64,000 bases of DNA from Sphingopyxis sp. JAI128 (lineage in GTDB: Bacteria; Pseudomonadota; Alphaproteobacteria; Sphingomonadales; Sphingomonadaceae), in NCBI RefSeq assembly GCF_014207235.1, contig NZ_JACHDA010000001.1, positions 310,001 to 374,000 on the forward strand, read 5' to 3'. The notes beneath the pieces are model-generated. The model saw only the letters and a program-made list of their open reading frames with translations. It searched no databases and had not been told where the DNA came from. Within the stretch, counting starts at the first letter, position 1, and every line of letters starts with the position of its first letter. Shown here piece after piece: positions 45,538 to 53,751 of the stretch. The translations under genes and the position numbers were made by a program.

Positions 45538-46968
45538 ATGCCGCAATTCCTTGACGTGCCGCCGGGCGTCGTTCGCGACGTCGCCAGCTATATCTATCAC
45601 GCCGCCCCCTACCCCAACGAAACCATCGCCACGGTAGCCGCCGTAGGCTTCGTCGCAGCAATTGTCGGCCGCTCGCACAATGTCAGCGGAACCGGCTTGA
45701 ACCAGTATCTATTGACGGTCGCGCCGACGGGCACCGGCAAAGAGCAAGGGCCGGATGGCATCGGACGTTTGCTCGCACCCTTGGAAGCGGCGTTTCCAGC
45801 ATTAAGCGAGATACGCGGCCCCGGCGAAATCGTATCGGCGCCCGGTCTTCACAAGGCGCTCGCGATCCGTCGCAACCCGTCCATGCTTTGCATCATAGGT
45901 GAAGCAGGGTTGATGCTCGCACAACTCGCGTCGCCGAAGCGTGACACGAACAAGGCGGGCATCGAACGCTTCATGTTGCACGTCTACACAAAGAGCGGCT
46001 TTGGCGCCGTTCTTGACGACGCAGCTTACAGCGACAAGCAGAACAACCCCGGCGTCGTCAATTCGCCCGCGCTAAGCATCGTCGGCGATACCACGCCCGA
46101 AACGTTCTATTCCGCGCTCGACCGTCGCATGATTCTATCGGGGCTGTTGCCCCGTTTCACCATATTCGAAACGACGGCACCGCGACCCTATCAGAACAAA
46201 GATCGCGTCTTCGCCCCCTGCCCACATTTGATCGAACGCTTGAAACGCCTGTCGCAAATCGCGCTCGAACTTCAGGGGTCGAAGCGGGTTTGCGAAGTCG
46301 GCATGACCGAAGACGCCGCCGTTACCTTCGATCAATTCGAACATTGGACGACCGACAAGGTCAATGACGCGGCGAACGAACTGACACGTCACCTATGGAC
46401 GCGCGTCTATCTGAAGGCTTTGAAGCTGGCAGCGTTGAACGCGGTCGGCGTCGATCCCCTCTCCCCTCGCATTACCTACGCCGAAAGCATGTGGGCAACG
46501 AACGTCATTGTCGATCAAACCAACGCGCTGATAGCGAAGTTCGACAGCGGCGAAATCGGCGAAGCCGCTGGCAACGAACTGCTTCAGCAAGATCGCGTTC
46601 GCATGGTCATGCGTGAATGCGCGCAACGCCCGTTCGATGAAATCAAAGGCCAGTTTGGCGGCACCCCGGAAATGCACGGCTACGGCCTCGTCACGCATCA
46701 ATATCTTCAGCGCCGTCTATTGAACCTACCGCTATTCAAAGACGACCCGATCAAAGCCACGCCCGCGCTGAAGCGGACAATCCAAAGCCTTTGCGACAAC
46801 GCTGAAATAGAAGTTTTGAGCGGCCCGAAGGCGAAGACCACATTCGGTCACGGCTTCCTGTCGTATCGCTTCGCCGAATACAATCCGAACAACGAGGTCG
46901 AGCGAGCGAAGAATGCCGTCTTCTTCGTCCCCAACGTCGGCGGTGTGTTGCAGGGGAATATGAAGTGA
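45538..46968 (+). CDS. DUF3987-like ATPase
   Basis: The protein is 476 residues. The Walker A motif is VAPTGTGKE (61-69), followed by long helical segments and VGDTTPETFYSALDRRMILSGLLPRF in the middle, which resembles DUF3987 replicative helicase/primase-like proteins of phage satellites and plasmids. Homology begins near MPQFLDVPPGVVRDVA, so the ATG at 45538, eight bases after the alpA stop, is the likely start. It is a likely replication protein of the element. Confidence 0.75.
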   Translation: MPQFLDVPPGVVRDVASYIYHAAPYPNETIATVAAVGFVAAIVGRSHNVSGTGLNQYLLTVAPTGTGKEQGPDGIGRLLAPLEAAFPALSEIRGPGEIVSAPGLHKALAIRRNPSMLCIIGEAGLMLAQLASPKRDTNKAGIERFMLHVYTKSGFGAVLDDAAYSDKQNNPGVVNSPALSIVGDTTPETFYSALDRRMILSGLLPRFTIFETTAPRPYQNKDRVFAPCPHLIERLKRLSQIALELQGSKRVCEVGMTEDAAVTFDQFEHWTTDKVNDAANELTRHLWTRVYLKALKLAALNAVGVDPLSPRITYAESMWATNVIVDQTNALIAKFDSGEIGEAAGNELLQQDRVRMVMRECAQRPFDEIKGQFGGTPEMHGYGLVTHQYLQRRLLNLPLFKDDPIKATPALKRTIQSLCDNAEIEVLSGPKAKTTFGHGFLSYRFAEYNPNNEVERAKNAVFFVPNVGGVLQGNMK

Positions 46969-47329
46969 CCCTGCTCCATATGAACGGGAAAGCCGCAGAA
47001 AACTGCCAAATACTGAAATATGAAAATATGAAGCGAAGGGGACAAAGCGTCCTAGATCAATGGTCGAACAGCTACCCGTTCATATCTTCATATATTCATA
47101 TATCTTCATTTTATGACGTAATTGCATGGCTTTGCCATCATTCGGCGCTTCATAGATTTTGCATAGCGATCATATCGCGCTGCGGCGTCGTCGCCCGGCG
47201 GCTTAGTCGCAGATCGCGACGAGTGACGGAGTATTTATCCGTCATGTCGCAGCCATTTCGAAGCGTCACCGATGATGACGCCACGACTTACCACATAGAT
47301 TCCCACATAAGGTCGAAAGGACCGTCGCA
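46969..47329. other. AT-rich 361-bp gap with inverted repeats (candidate origin)
   Basis: No gene was supported. The GC content drops clearly. ATATGAACGGG (46978) pairs with CCCGTTCATAT (47075-47085), and ATATGAAAATATGAAG (47018-47033) pairs 15/16 with CTTCATATATTCATAT, giving many TATGAA units on both strands. The place, just after the ATPase gene, would suit a replication origin. The ATGTGG repeat at its right edge is listed separately. Confidence 0.5.
47287..47311. repeat. ATGTGG tandem repeat (middle, inverted)
   Basis: On the minus strand this reads ATGTGGGAATCTATGTGGTAA with the same 12-base period as the end repeats, in the opposite orientation. It lies 20 bases before the next gene and could be an operator or a former element end. 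Confidence 0.45.
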
Positions 47330-47926
47330 ATGAATGCGCAAAAATGGTCGCCGCCGCCGACGCTGCAAAACTTCCTGCCGGTCGTCAACGTGATCGACGG
47401 AGCAACGAAGGCCGTAGCGCAGATGACGTTCGCATATGGACTGTTCATCGCAGCCAGAGAACTTCGCATCAACGAACCATTGCAGCGTGTCGTACTTCAG
47501 GCCGCGCGAACGACCGTGCTCATGTTGAAGCACGTCGCCGAACGCGGCTGGGACGAAAAGGGCTTTCCCGTCAGTTGGTCGGAAGCGGACTACGAAGCCA
47601 TCGCGGACCAAATGGCGAAGGCATTCCCACGCGACAAGGCAGTCGCCGTCGTTGTGGAAGGCCACTTAGAGCGCGAACGCGAGCGCGTATTTTTCGACAC
47701 GTCTTTGACGCACGGCGACGAACACTTCGCTATCTTTCGCGCAACATTTCCGCAAGACTGCCTATTCAGCAACGAAGAATACGTCGAACCGCCAATTTCA
47801 ACAATAGGTAGATCGCTAGACTATATTGAAGACATGATGAAGATTAAGCAAGGAAAACTATTCATTATGCTTAGACGAGAACTATATATACTTTTTCGTG
47901 TCTATACTGTAGTTATTGCGCCCTAG
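47330..47926 (+). CDS. Hypothetical island protein 1
   Basis: The protein is 198 residues, with no recognised domain. The first 130 residues look helical; the last 60 (codons AT-rich, IKQGKLFIMLRRELYILFRVYT) are unlike the rest in base use, as if the 3' end came from elsewhere or was extended past a lost stop. It is the first gene after the candidate origin. Confidence 0.6.
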   Translation: MNAQKWSPPPTLQNFLPVVNVIDGATKAVAQMTFAYGLFIAARELRINEPLQRVVLQAARTTVLMLKHVAERGWDEKGFPVSWSEADYEAIADQMAKAFPRDKAVAVVVEGHLERERERVFFDTSLTHGDEHFAIFRATFPQDCLFSNEEYVEPPISTIGRSLDYIEDMMKIKQGKLFIMLRRELYILFRVYTVVIAP

Positions 47927-47958
47927 TCGGATGATGAGAGGCGCTAAGCCGCAGTTTT

Positions 47959-48225
47959 ATGCAGGATCGAGATACCGCAACCCAAGGCGACGCGCCGACG
48001 TCGGCATCTACCCCCCGCAAGAAGGCGTTCAGGGCAAAGCTGACGACGACGCGGGAAGTTGCCGCTCAAGCCGCCCGGCTGTTCAGGGAAGCGCGCGCCG
48101 GGCTGATCGACGTTCAGGACGCGAGCCGCCTCGCGAACATTCTCGCGATTGTGGGCAGACTGTTGAGCGACGCCGAAATCGAAACCTTGAACGCTCGCAT
48201 CGACGCATTGGAAGCGCGGTCGTGA
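47959..48225 (+). CDS. Hypothetical island protein 2
   Basis: The protein is 88 residues: a Lys-rich start (PRKKAFRAKLTTTREVAAQAARLFREARAGLIDVQDASRLANIL) and a C-terminal helix (LLSDAEIETLNARIDALEARS). The ATG of the next gene follows directly. It may be a small DNA- or protein-binding adaptor; not recognised. Confidence 0.6.
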   Translation: MQDRDTATQGDAPTSASTPRKKAFRAKLTTTREVAAQAARLFREARAGLIDVQDASRLANILAIVGRLLSDAEIETLNARIDALEARS

Positions 48226-48226
48226 C

Positions 48227-48619
48227 ATGCGGACAAGTCTCGCCCGTCGCATCGCCCGACTTGAAAACGGTAGCGCCGCAGCCGTGCCGAATGTCGTCGA
48301 AGTGGCGCACGGCGAAACTGACGAAGACGCCATCGGACGCTTCATCGCGCGGCACGGCGCGGCGCCGAAATCTTGCATCGTCGTCCCAATGCGCGTCGCG
48401 GCCGAACACGCCGACGAACGCGAAGCCGCATGGGCGGCAATGCAACGAAGGCTGATCGCGGACGCCCGCGACAGACGATTGAAGGAAAGGAACGAAAATG
48501 AATACGACCCCCGGTTTCACTCCGGTTCAAACGGCAAAAGCCGTCGAATTTTGTCAACAGCTTCGGCTACCGACGCAACGCTTGCCGATGCTTGGCGACC
48601 CCGCCAGCTTCGAAAATGA
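48227..48619 (+). CDS. Hypothetical island protein 3 (3' end overlaps next gene)
   Basis: The protein is 130 residues. Its first 90 look normal (SLARRIARLE, then VVEVAHGETDEDAIGRFIARHG), but its last 40 share 122 bases with the next gene in another frame. The true end may be earlier, with a later frameshift. Not recognised. Confidence 0.5.
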   Translation: MRTSLARRIARLENGSAAAVPNVVEVAHGETDEDAIGRFIARHGAAPKSCIVVPMRVAAEHADEREAAWAAMQRRLIADARDRRLKERNENEYDPRFHSGSNGKSRRILSTASATDATLADAWRPRQLRK

Positions 48620-49205
48620 CAACGTCGTCTACAACGCAATCAAGGAAGTTCACACGACCGCCGAAAGCAGCGCGGAACTGCTCGGCCGTATCTCGCAAGA
48701 TTTGACGGTGACGGAGCCGGTGCGACACGAAAAGGCCGCGAAGGTCGCGAATAAGCTGGCGGCGACCGCCGAAGCGACACAACGCACGTTGGAAGCGCGG
48801 GCGAAGGAACTCGTCAGTTCGAGCGGCGAAATTATGGGAACGCGTTTCGTCGCTGATCCCGCCCGCAACGCGATCTACACCCGCGCCCTCGACTGGATTG
48901 CTCGCGAAGCGAAAAACGGGGACGGCGGCTACACCAATATTCGCGAAGCCATCTTGGACGATCCCGACTTCGCGCTGACGATGTATAATCATTCGTGGCG
49001 CCTGTTGGGCCTTCCCGAAGACGTCGTCTTGGATTTCAAAGAGAAAATCGTCGCGAAGTTTGCGCCGGAATCGCTCGAATATATCGAGACGTCCGTAAAG
49101 CTGAACAGGATCGCGAAACGCTATCCCGGCTTCATCGCCAACGTCCATGCGTCGTTCTATTCGCCGATTGAAATCGCGAAGCTTCAGACCCGCGTCGAAG
49201 TATGA
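48498..49205 (+). CDS. Hypothetical island protein 4
   Basis: The protein is 235 residues, helix-rich (TAESSAELLGRISQDLTVTE; KAAKVANKLAATAEATQRTLEARAKELVSSSGEIMG), followed by a globular part with DDPDFALTMYNHSWRLLGLPEDVVLDFKEKI. A strong AAGGAAAGGA precedes the ATG. Not recognised. Confidence 0.65.
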   Translation: MNTTPGFTPVQTAKAVEFCQQLRLPTQRLPMLGDPASFENDNVVYNAIKEVHTTAESSAELLGRISQDLTVTEPVRHEKAAKVANKLAATAEATQRTLEARAKELVSSSGEIMGTRFVADPARNAIYTRALDWIAREAKNGDGGYTNIREAILDDPDFALTMYNHSWRLLGLPEDVVLDFKEKIVAKFAPESLEYIETSVKLNRIAKRYPGFIANVHASFYSPIEIAKLQTRVEV

Positions 49206-49726
49206 CCGTCGCATCGTCACGCCTTGCCCGGCTAGCCGCATGGTTGGACGTGTCGAGCGCCAGCCAGCCTAGTCCGATGGGGGATACGATGGTCGTCGGT
49301 CGTTATGCCGAAATCCTGCCTTGGGACTTCGACGAAGCGCCGACCGAAGACTTCGCCGAACACGCGTTGCCGCTGTTCGTACCCTATGCCCAAGCGGCTG
49401 GCGTAGCGTTACCCGAAGCGGCCGACCTTAGCGCGCCGCCGGGGCAGCAACGGGCGTTCTTCAGATTGCACCATTTGCTGTTCCGCATGGAAGACGCCGC
49501 GCTCGCGCTACCGTGGCGCGGGAAGGCCCAGGGCGATCAATTGCCCCTATGCGCGGTCATCGGCCTGACGGACCCCGCGCAACCCATTGCCGACGCCGTC
49601 AGCGCGTCAGGGGCCGGTGCGATCGATCTAGACGTCATCCCGCTGCTCGCGGCCCCACTGTGGGAATTGGCGCCCAAAGAGCGCGACGAAATCGCCGGTC
49701 GGCTTCCCTTCGTACCGCCCGGCTAG
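49202..49726 (+). CDS. Hypothetical island protein 5
   Basis: The protein is 174 residues and acidic. Its ATG overlaps the previous stop. Segments RLHHLLFRMEDAALALPWRGKAQG and PLLAAPLWELAPKERDEIAGRLPF suggest a helical fold. Not recognised. A terminator-like hairpin follows at 49766. Confidence 0.6.
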   Translation: MTVASSRLARLAAWLDVSSASQPSPMGDTMVVGRYAEILPWDFDEAPTEDFAEHALPLFVPYAQAAGVALPEAADLSAPPGQQRAFFRLHHLLFRMEDAALALPWRGKAQGDQLPLCAVIGLTDPAQPIADAVSASGAGAIDLDVIPLLAAPLWELAPKERDEIAGRLPFVPPG

Positions 49727-49765
49727 TTGGGGGCGCGTTCCCTTTTCCTTCCGCACCCCCGACTG

Positions 49766-49805
49766 CCCCGGCCACGTTATGCCATGCGTGGTCGGGGCCT
49801 TTATT
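49766..49805 (+). terminator. Intrinsic terminator after protein 5
   Basis: CCCCGGCCACG pairs with CGTGGTCGGGG (one G-T) around a ten-base loop, followed by CCTTTATTCCTT. Confidence 0.75.
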
Positions 49806-49866
49806 CCTTGATAAAGTTTTCGTCGTAATTCTCTCGCTACCGTCGCGATATGTATCGGAGAACGAA

Positions 49867-50163
49867 GTGCTGAAGTGGTGGGCGAACGCGTCGGGCTTAG
49901 CACGTATCGGCGTCGCATGGGTTGGGCTTTCCATGTCATCCTTTGCCGCAATCTTTTTGCTAAGCTTGGCTGGCATCGACGTGGGCGAATATCTGCCTTC
50001 ACAACCACGTTCTACCTTTTCGCGAAAGGCGTGCTTGGAACGAGAACAAACGTATTATCTCGACAGAAATCCAGATATGCTCGAACTGGACGACGACTTG
50101 CGCGACCGCGTCGCATGGAAATGCGCGCGTGAAGAAGTGGACGCATTATACGGGCGAACATAA
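49867..50163 (+). CDS. Small membrane protein of the island
   Basis: The protein is 98 residues from a GTG with GGAG seven bases before. A single membrane segment (IGVAWVGLSMSSFAAIFLLSLAGIDV) is followed by a soluble part. The leader GGAGAACGAA is repeated before the next gene. Not recognised. Confidence 0.55.
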   Translation: MLKWWANASGLARIGVAWVGLSMSSFAAIFLLSLAGIDVGEYLPSQPRSTFSRKACLEREQTYYLDRNPDMLELDDDLRDRVAWKCAREEVDALYGRT

Positions 50164-50223
50164 ACGCGTACATTAGCCGAATGGCAACTTCTTCGTGGCT
50201 AATTGAGTCCACGGAGAACGAAA

Positions 50224-50754
50224 ATGAACTTTGAAGTGAGCGAACGAATTGCAACTGACAAGTCGGAGAGTGAAATCCTCGACCATGCCTTCATTCAATT
50301 CAAGAAGGTGTCGGACAGCGCAAAAATGAAGGGCGACGAAATCGTCGCCAAGTCCATTGAAGCCACGTTCGGCTCTATAAATCGCGCCGACACGACGGTC
50401 GTTTCGGCTCGCCGGATCGACGACGGAATTTTGGTCGTTGCCGACGTCCACTATCGCCCATCCTTCGCATTTTGGATTCTCCTGATACTGTTGGCATTCA
50501 CATGGATTGGCTGGATTCTACCAATCGTGTTTTACCTCGCGCACAAGTCCACAGTCCGTAAGGCGGTCGAATCCTGCCTACAGCGCGTGAACAATGAATG
50601 CAGTCGCTCCCAACGTCAGACCTTCGCCGCACCGGCCGAGGCCCAACCGTCGGCGATGGATGAACTCGCGAAGCTTGCGGAACTCAAAGAGCGAGGCTTC
50701 GTCACTGACGAAGAATTTGCAGCAAAAAAACTTCAACTTCTACGAGCACGATAA
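50224..50754 (+). CDS. SHOCT-domain membrane-associated protein
   Basis: The protein is 176 residues: a soluble N-terminal part, two membrane helices (FAFWILLILLAFTWIGWILPIVFYLA), a linker and a C-terminal SHOCT motif (MDELAKLAELKERGFVTDEEFAAKKLQLL). SHOCT domains are short multimerisation or regulatory motifs in many bacterial proteins. TAATG overlaps the next start. Its function is unknown. Confidence 0.75.
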   Translation: MNFEVSERIATDKSESEILDHAFIQFKKVSDSAKMKGDEIVAKSIEATFGSINRADTTVVSARRIDDGILVVADVHYRPSFAFWILLILLAFTWIGWILPIVFYLAHKSTVRKAVESCLQRVNNECSRSQRQTFAAPAEAQPSAMDELAKLAELKERGFVTDEEFAAKKLQLLRAR

Positions 50755-50993
50755 TGGCGAAACAGGAAAGTTTAGCGAGGAATGTAACCTGCTCGTGCGG
50801 CGCGTCGGGTAAGGCGACGTGGACAGAGAACGAAAACCCGGCTCATGCAAACTGGCAGACGGGCGCGAGCGCCCCCAATGTCAGCGGCCCTTTTGAAGCT
50901 ATCGACGAAGCGCCGGGCGAAGCCGCGCGTTTCCGTTGCAACTCTTGCGGCGAACTTGCCGAGTTAGGTCGCGTTCAACTGGTTCGCGACTAA
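50754..50993 (+). CDS. Small zinc-ribbon-like protein
   Basis: The protein is 79 residues with two CxC/CxxC pairs, CSCG and CNSCG, likely a zinc ribbon. It is coupled to the SHOCT gene, so the two may act together. Not recognised. Confidence 0.6.
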   Translation: MAKQESLARNVTCSCGASGKATWTENENPAHANWQTGASAPNVSGPFEAIDEAPGEAARFRCNSCGELAELGRVQLVRD

Positions 50994-51088
50994 CCCTAGG
51001 GCCACCATCGGCGTCGAATCGTCAGAGAATCGCAACAACCGCAAGCGGTTGAAGAAAACGACGAAAAACCGTCGGCCAGCAAAATCCG

Positions 51089-51111
51089 CATGTGGTAGGT
51101 AATGAGGTAGC
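51089..51111. repeat. ATGTGGTAG tandem repeat (right)
   Basis: ATGTGGTAG and ATGAGGTAG lie 12 bases apart, 40 bases from the tRNA end, matching the left copy. Confidence 0.5.
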
Positions 51112-51152
51112 TGGCGCCGCAGCGCGGATAAGCTACTGAAAAATAAGGAAAT

Positions 51153-51167
51153 GTGGCGGAGACGGAG
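51153..51167. repeat. Right attachment repeat (attR)
   Basis: GTGGCGGAGACGGAG is the 3' end of tRNA-Ser and identical to the left repeat. Confidence 0.75.
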
Positions 51168-51246
51168 GGATTCGAACCCTCGGTACCGGATTTACCAGTA
51201 CGACGGTTTAGCAAACCGTTGGTTTCAGCCACTCACCCACGTCTCC
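51154..51246 (-). tRNA. tRNA-Ser (anticodon GCT), attachment site
   Basis: GGAGACG pairs with CGTCTCC; the anticodon arm ACGGTTTGCTAAACCGT has anticodon GCT; the long variable arm is present, and CCA is at 51154-51156. The 3' end is the right att repeat of the element. Confidence 0.97.
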
Positions 51247-51489
51247 GCATGGCCTGTCGGGCTAACGACAGTCTGGCCTAGGCGGGTCGCTATAGCCATG
51301 CACTTCGCGGCTCGCAACGGCAAAGATTGTACATTTTTCGTAGGACCGCGCGCATTTTGTCGTGCAGATGATTCGGCTCGGCGCAAATTCGACTCGGGTC
51401 ATCGCCCGTTCATTGCCCGACCGCCAAAGCGGGTCATGGTAAAAAGAGATTTCACCTCGGCGGCGCGCTTCGACTTTTGGGGGTCCAAT

Positions 51490-52272
51490 ATGCGGAAAAT
51501 GTTCACCAGCCTCGCCTTTTCGGGCTTGGCATCGATCGGCCTTGCGCTGACGCCACTACCGGCGGCCGCACAGATGCGCGAGATCGACCCTAGCAACATG
51601 CAGATCGATTCCGATCTCGACAATCCCTCACCACCGGCGACGTCGAGCGAGCCGACGACCAGCGATTCTTACGACAGCGACCTCGCGACCGGCGATCAGC
51701 AAACGAGCGAAGTCCCGGTCGATGGGACGACGGCGGGCGCCGATACCCCCGTCGACATCACCGCCACCGACGTTTCCCCCGACGATGGCTCGACCTACAA
51801 GAAGGACGACCTGATCGGCGCGGCCGAAGGCATTTTCGGCAAAGGCGCGCAAGGTCTGGCGGGGTTGATCGAAGATATACTGAAAAAGCAGGGCGAACCC
51901 AATGCCTATATCGTCGGCCGTGAAGCCGGCGGCGCACTGGTACTGGGCGTCCGCTATGGTTCGGGTACGCTCCATCACAAGATCGAGGGCGAGTTGCCGG
52001 CCTATTGGACCGGCCCGTCGGTCGGGTTCGACGCCGGCGCAAATGCCGGGAACACCTTCGTCCTTGTCTACAATCTCTTCGACAGCGAAGACCTGTACAA
52101 GCGCTATCCCGCGGGCGAAGGCGCCGCCTATCTCGTCGGCGGTTTCAACGCGAGCTATCTGCGTCGCGGCGACGTCGTCCTGATCCCCATCCGCGTCGGC
52201 GTCGGCGCGCGTCTTGGCGCCAATGTCGGTTATATGAAGTTCCGCAAGAAGCAGAACTGGGTACCCTTTTAA
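51490..52272 (+). CDS. EipA family (DUF1134) periplasmic protein
   Basis: The protein is 260 residues with a signal peptide ending PAAAQ, a Thr/Asp-rich spacer, then the DUF1134 domain: GAAEGIFGKGAQGLAGLIEDILKKQGEP, GREAGGALVLGVRYGSGTL, WTGPSVGFDAGANAGNTFVLVYNL and GVGARLGANVGYMKF. EipA in Brucella supports envelope integrity. An intrinsic terminator follows. Confidence 0.9.
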   Translation: MRKMFTSLAFSGLASIGLALTPLPAAAQMREIDPSNMQIDSDLDNPSPPATSSEPTTSDSYDSDLATGDQQTSEVPVDGTTAGADTPVDITATDVSPDDGSTYKKDDLIGAAEGIFGKGAQGLAGLIEDILKKQGEPNAYIVGREAGGALVLGVRYGSGTLHHKIEGELPAYWTGPSVGFDAGANAGNTFVLVYNLFDSEDLYKRYPAGEGAAYLVGGFNASYLRRGDVVLIPIRVGVGARLGANVGYMKFRKKQNWVPF

Positions 52273-52300
52273 GATCAACCGTTTTGCCACGGGGGCGACG

Positions 52301-52326
52301 GCCCGCGCTTCGGCGCGGGCTTTTTC
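52301..52326 (+). terminator. Intrinsic terminator after eipA
   Basis: GCCCGCGC-TTCG-GCGCGGGC is followed by TTTTTCTTT. Confidence 0.9.
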
Positions 52327-52411
52327 TTTGGGCGCGACGAACCGGGCCCCGCATCGGTCGTATGCAATCCGTTGTTACCGAGCGTTAATCCTATCCAAAT
52401 AGGATCGGGGA

Positions 52412-53623
52412 ATGGAACGATCGGATCCCCACACCCCGATCGAGCCGCGGTCGCGCTTGCAGATTTTCCCAAGCCCCGCGACTCTGCCGTTGCCGGTGTA
52501 TCGCGACTTCGTCGCCATGCTGTTCGGCATGTGGCTCCCGATATTCGGGCTTGGTATCGTGTTCGTCGCGATATGCCTTCTTGTCGGCCGCGCGCTCGAC
52601 AACGGCTTCATCCTCCTTCTCGCGGCACTCGGCGCTTTGACCACGGCCCTGCGCCTCACCACCCTTCGTGCCTATTGTCGCTCGGCTCCAGTCGCCGATT
52701 TCGCGAATCTGAAGCGCTGGGAGCGGCGTTATGCGGTCGGCAATTATGTGTCGGCTGCGCTTATCGCGCTTCTCAACGTCGATACGATCACCGCCCACGC
52801 CCCCCTGCTGCACCTGATTACGGTCAGCCTCGTCTTCAGCTTCGGCGCCGGGATCGTCTCGCGCACCTCGGTCCGTCCGGCGATTTGCGTTATCAGCCTG
52901 TTGATCGCAACGCTGCCGACGATTGCGGCCTTGGGCTGGCACGCCCTCGAACCGCATCCCATCCCGCTGCATGCGGAACTGTTCGGGATCGAGGCGCTGA
53001 TCGTCGCGATGATCACCGCGCTGAGCCTCCAGACCGTCGCCCACCTTTACCGCACCTCGGTCGAACACCACACGGCGCGGCATGATATGGCAAAGCTCGC
53101 GCGCACCGATGCCCTGACCGGCCTGTCGAACCGGCTGCTGCTCCGCGAACTGTTCCAGCACCACACCGCGGCCGCCATGCGTATGAAAAACCAGGTGGCG
53201 TTGCACTTTCTCGATCTCGACGGTTTCAAAGCCGTCAACGACCGCTTTGGCCACCCGGCAGGCGACGCCCTACTGGAACAGGTCGCGCGGCGGCTCGAAG
53301 ACATGGTCCGCAGCGACGATGTCGTCTCGCGGCTGGGCGGCGACGAATTCATCGTGCTGCAGGTCGGCTTGCGGGCCGATAGTGAAGCAGAGTTGCTTGC
53401 GCGCCGGTTTATCCGCGAAATCGGCAAACCCTATGTCGTCGACGGGATATCGATGTCGATATCGGTCAGCGTCGGAATCGCTACTGCGCCGAGGCTGGGT
53501 ATCGAACTGGAACGGCTTCTCGCTTGTGCCGACGCCGCGCTATATCGCGCCAAGGCCGGGGGCAAAGCGCGCGCGATCTTCTGTATCGAGGCCGACGCCG
53601 CGGCGGCCGACCTCGCGGCATAA
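52412..53623 (+). CDS. Membrane-bound diguanylate cyclase
   Basis: The protein is 403 residues. Residues 1-210 hold about six membrane helices; from 226 a complete GGDEF domain follows, with the active-site GGDEF at 309-313 and an RxxD inhibitory site at 300-303, five residues before, so it likely makes c-di-GMP under feedback control. LTDALTGLSNR and DLDGFKAVNDRFGH are typical. There is no EAL domain. Confidence 0.92.
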   Translation: MERSDPHTPIEPRSRLQIFPSPATLPLPVYRDFVAMLFGMWLPIFGLGIVFVAICLLVGRALDNGFILLLAALGALTTALRLTTLRAYCRSAPVADFANLKRWERRYAVGNYVSAALIALLNVDTITAHAPLLHLITVSLVFSFGAGIVSRTSVRPAICVISLLIATLPTIAALGWHALEPHPIPLHAELFGIEALIVAMITALSLQTVAHLYRTSVEHHTARHDMAKLARTDALTGLSNRLLLRELFQHHTAAAMRMKNQVALHFLDLDGFKAVNDRFGHPAGDALLEQVARRLEDMVRSDDVVSRLGGDEFIVLQVGLRADSEAELLARRFIREIGKPYVVDGISMSISVSVGIATAPRLGIELERLLACADAALYRAKAGGKARAIFCIEADAAAADLAA

Positions 53624-53751
53624 ACTGTCCGGCCCTAACGCCTCGCTCGCCCTAATCGCTGTCGAATGCGATCAGCGTTCAAGTCCAGTCCCGTCGCCCT
53701 TTTCAGGCCGATGGGCGATCATGTCGTCATGATCGCCCAGCCCTTCTTTTC

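Larger units (their letters stand above)
43551..51167. mobile_element. Integrative element at tRNA-Ser(GCT)
   Basis: A 15-base direct repeat GTGGCGGAGACGGAG marks both ends (43551-43565 and 51153-51167). The right copy is the 3' end of tRNA-Ser(GCT). Inside lie a P4-type integrase (43718), an AlpA-type regulator, a DUF3987-like ATPase and eight or so unrecognised genes, all on the plus strand. The integrase is at the end away from the intact tRNA. No capsid, tail or conjugation genes are seen, so it resembles a phage satellite or small integrative replicon rather than a prophage or ICE. Confidence 0.8.

Noticed and set aside
43551..51167. Complete prophage
   Set aside because: No capsid, portal, terminase large subunit, tail or lysis genes were seen, and the length is only 7.6 kb.
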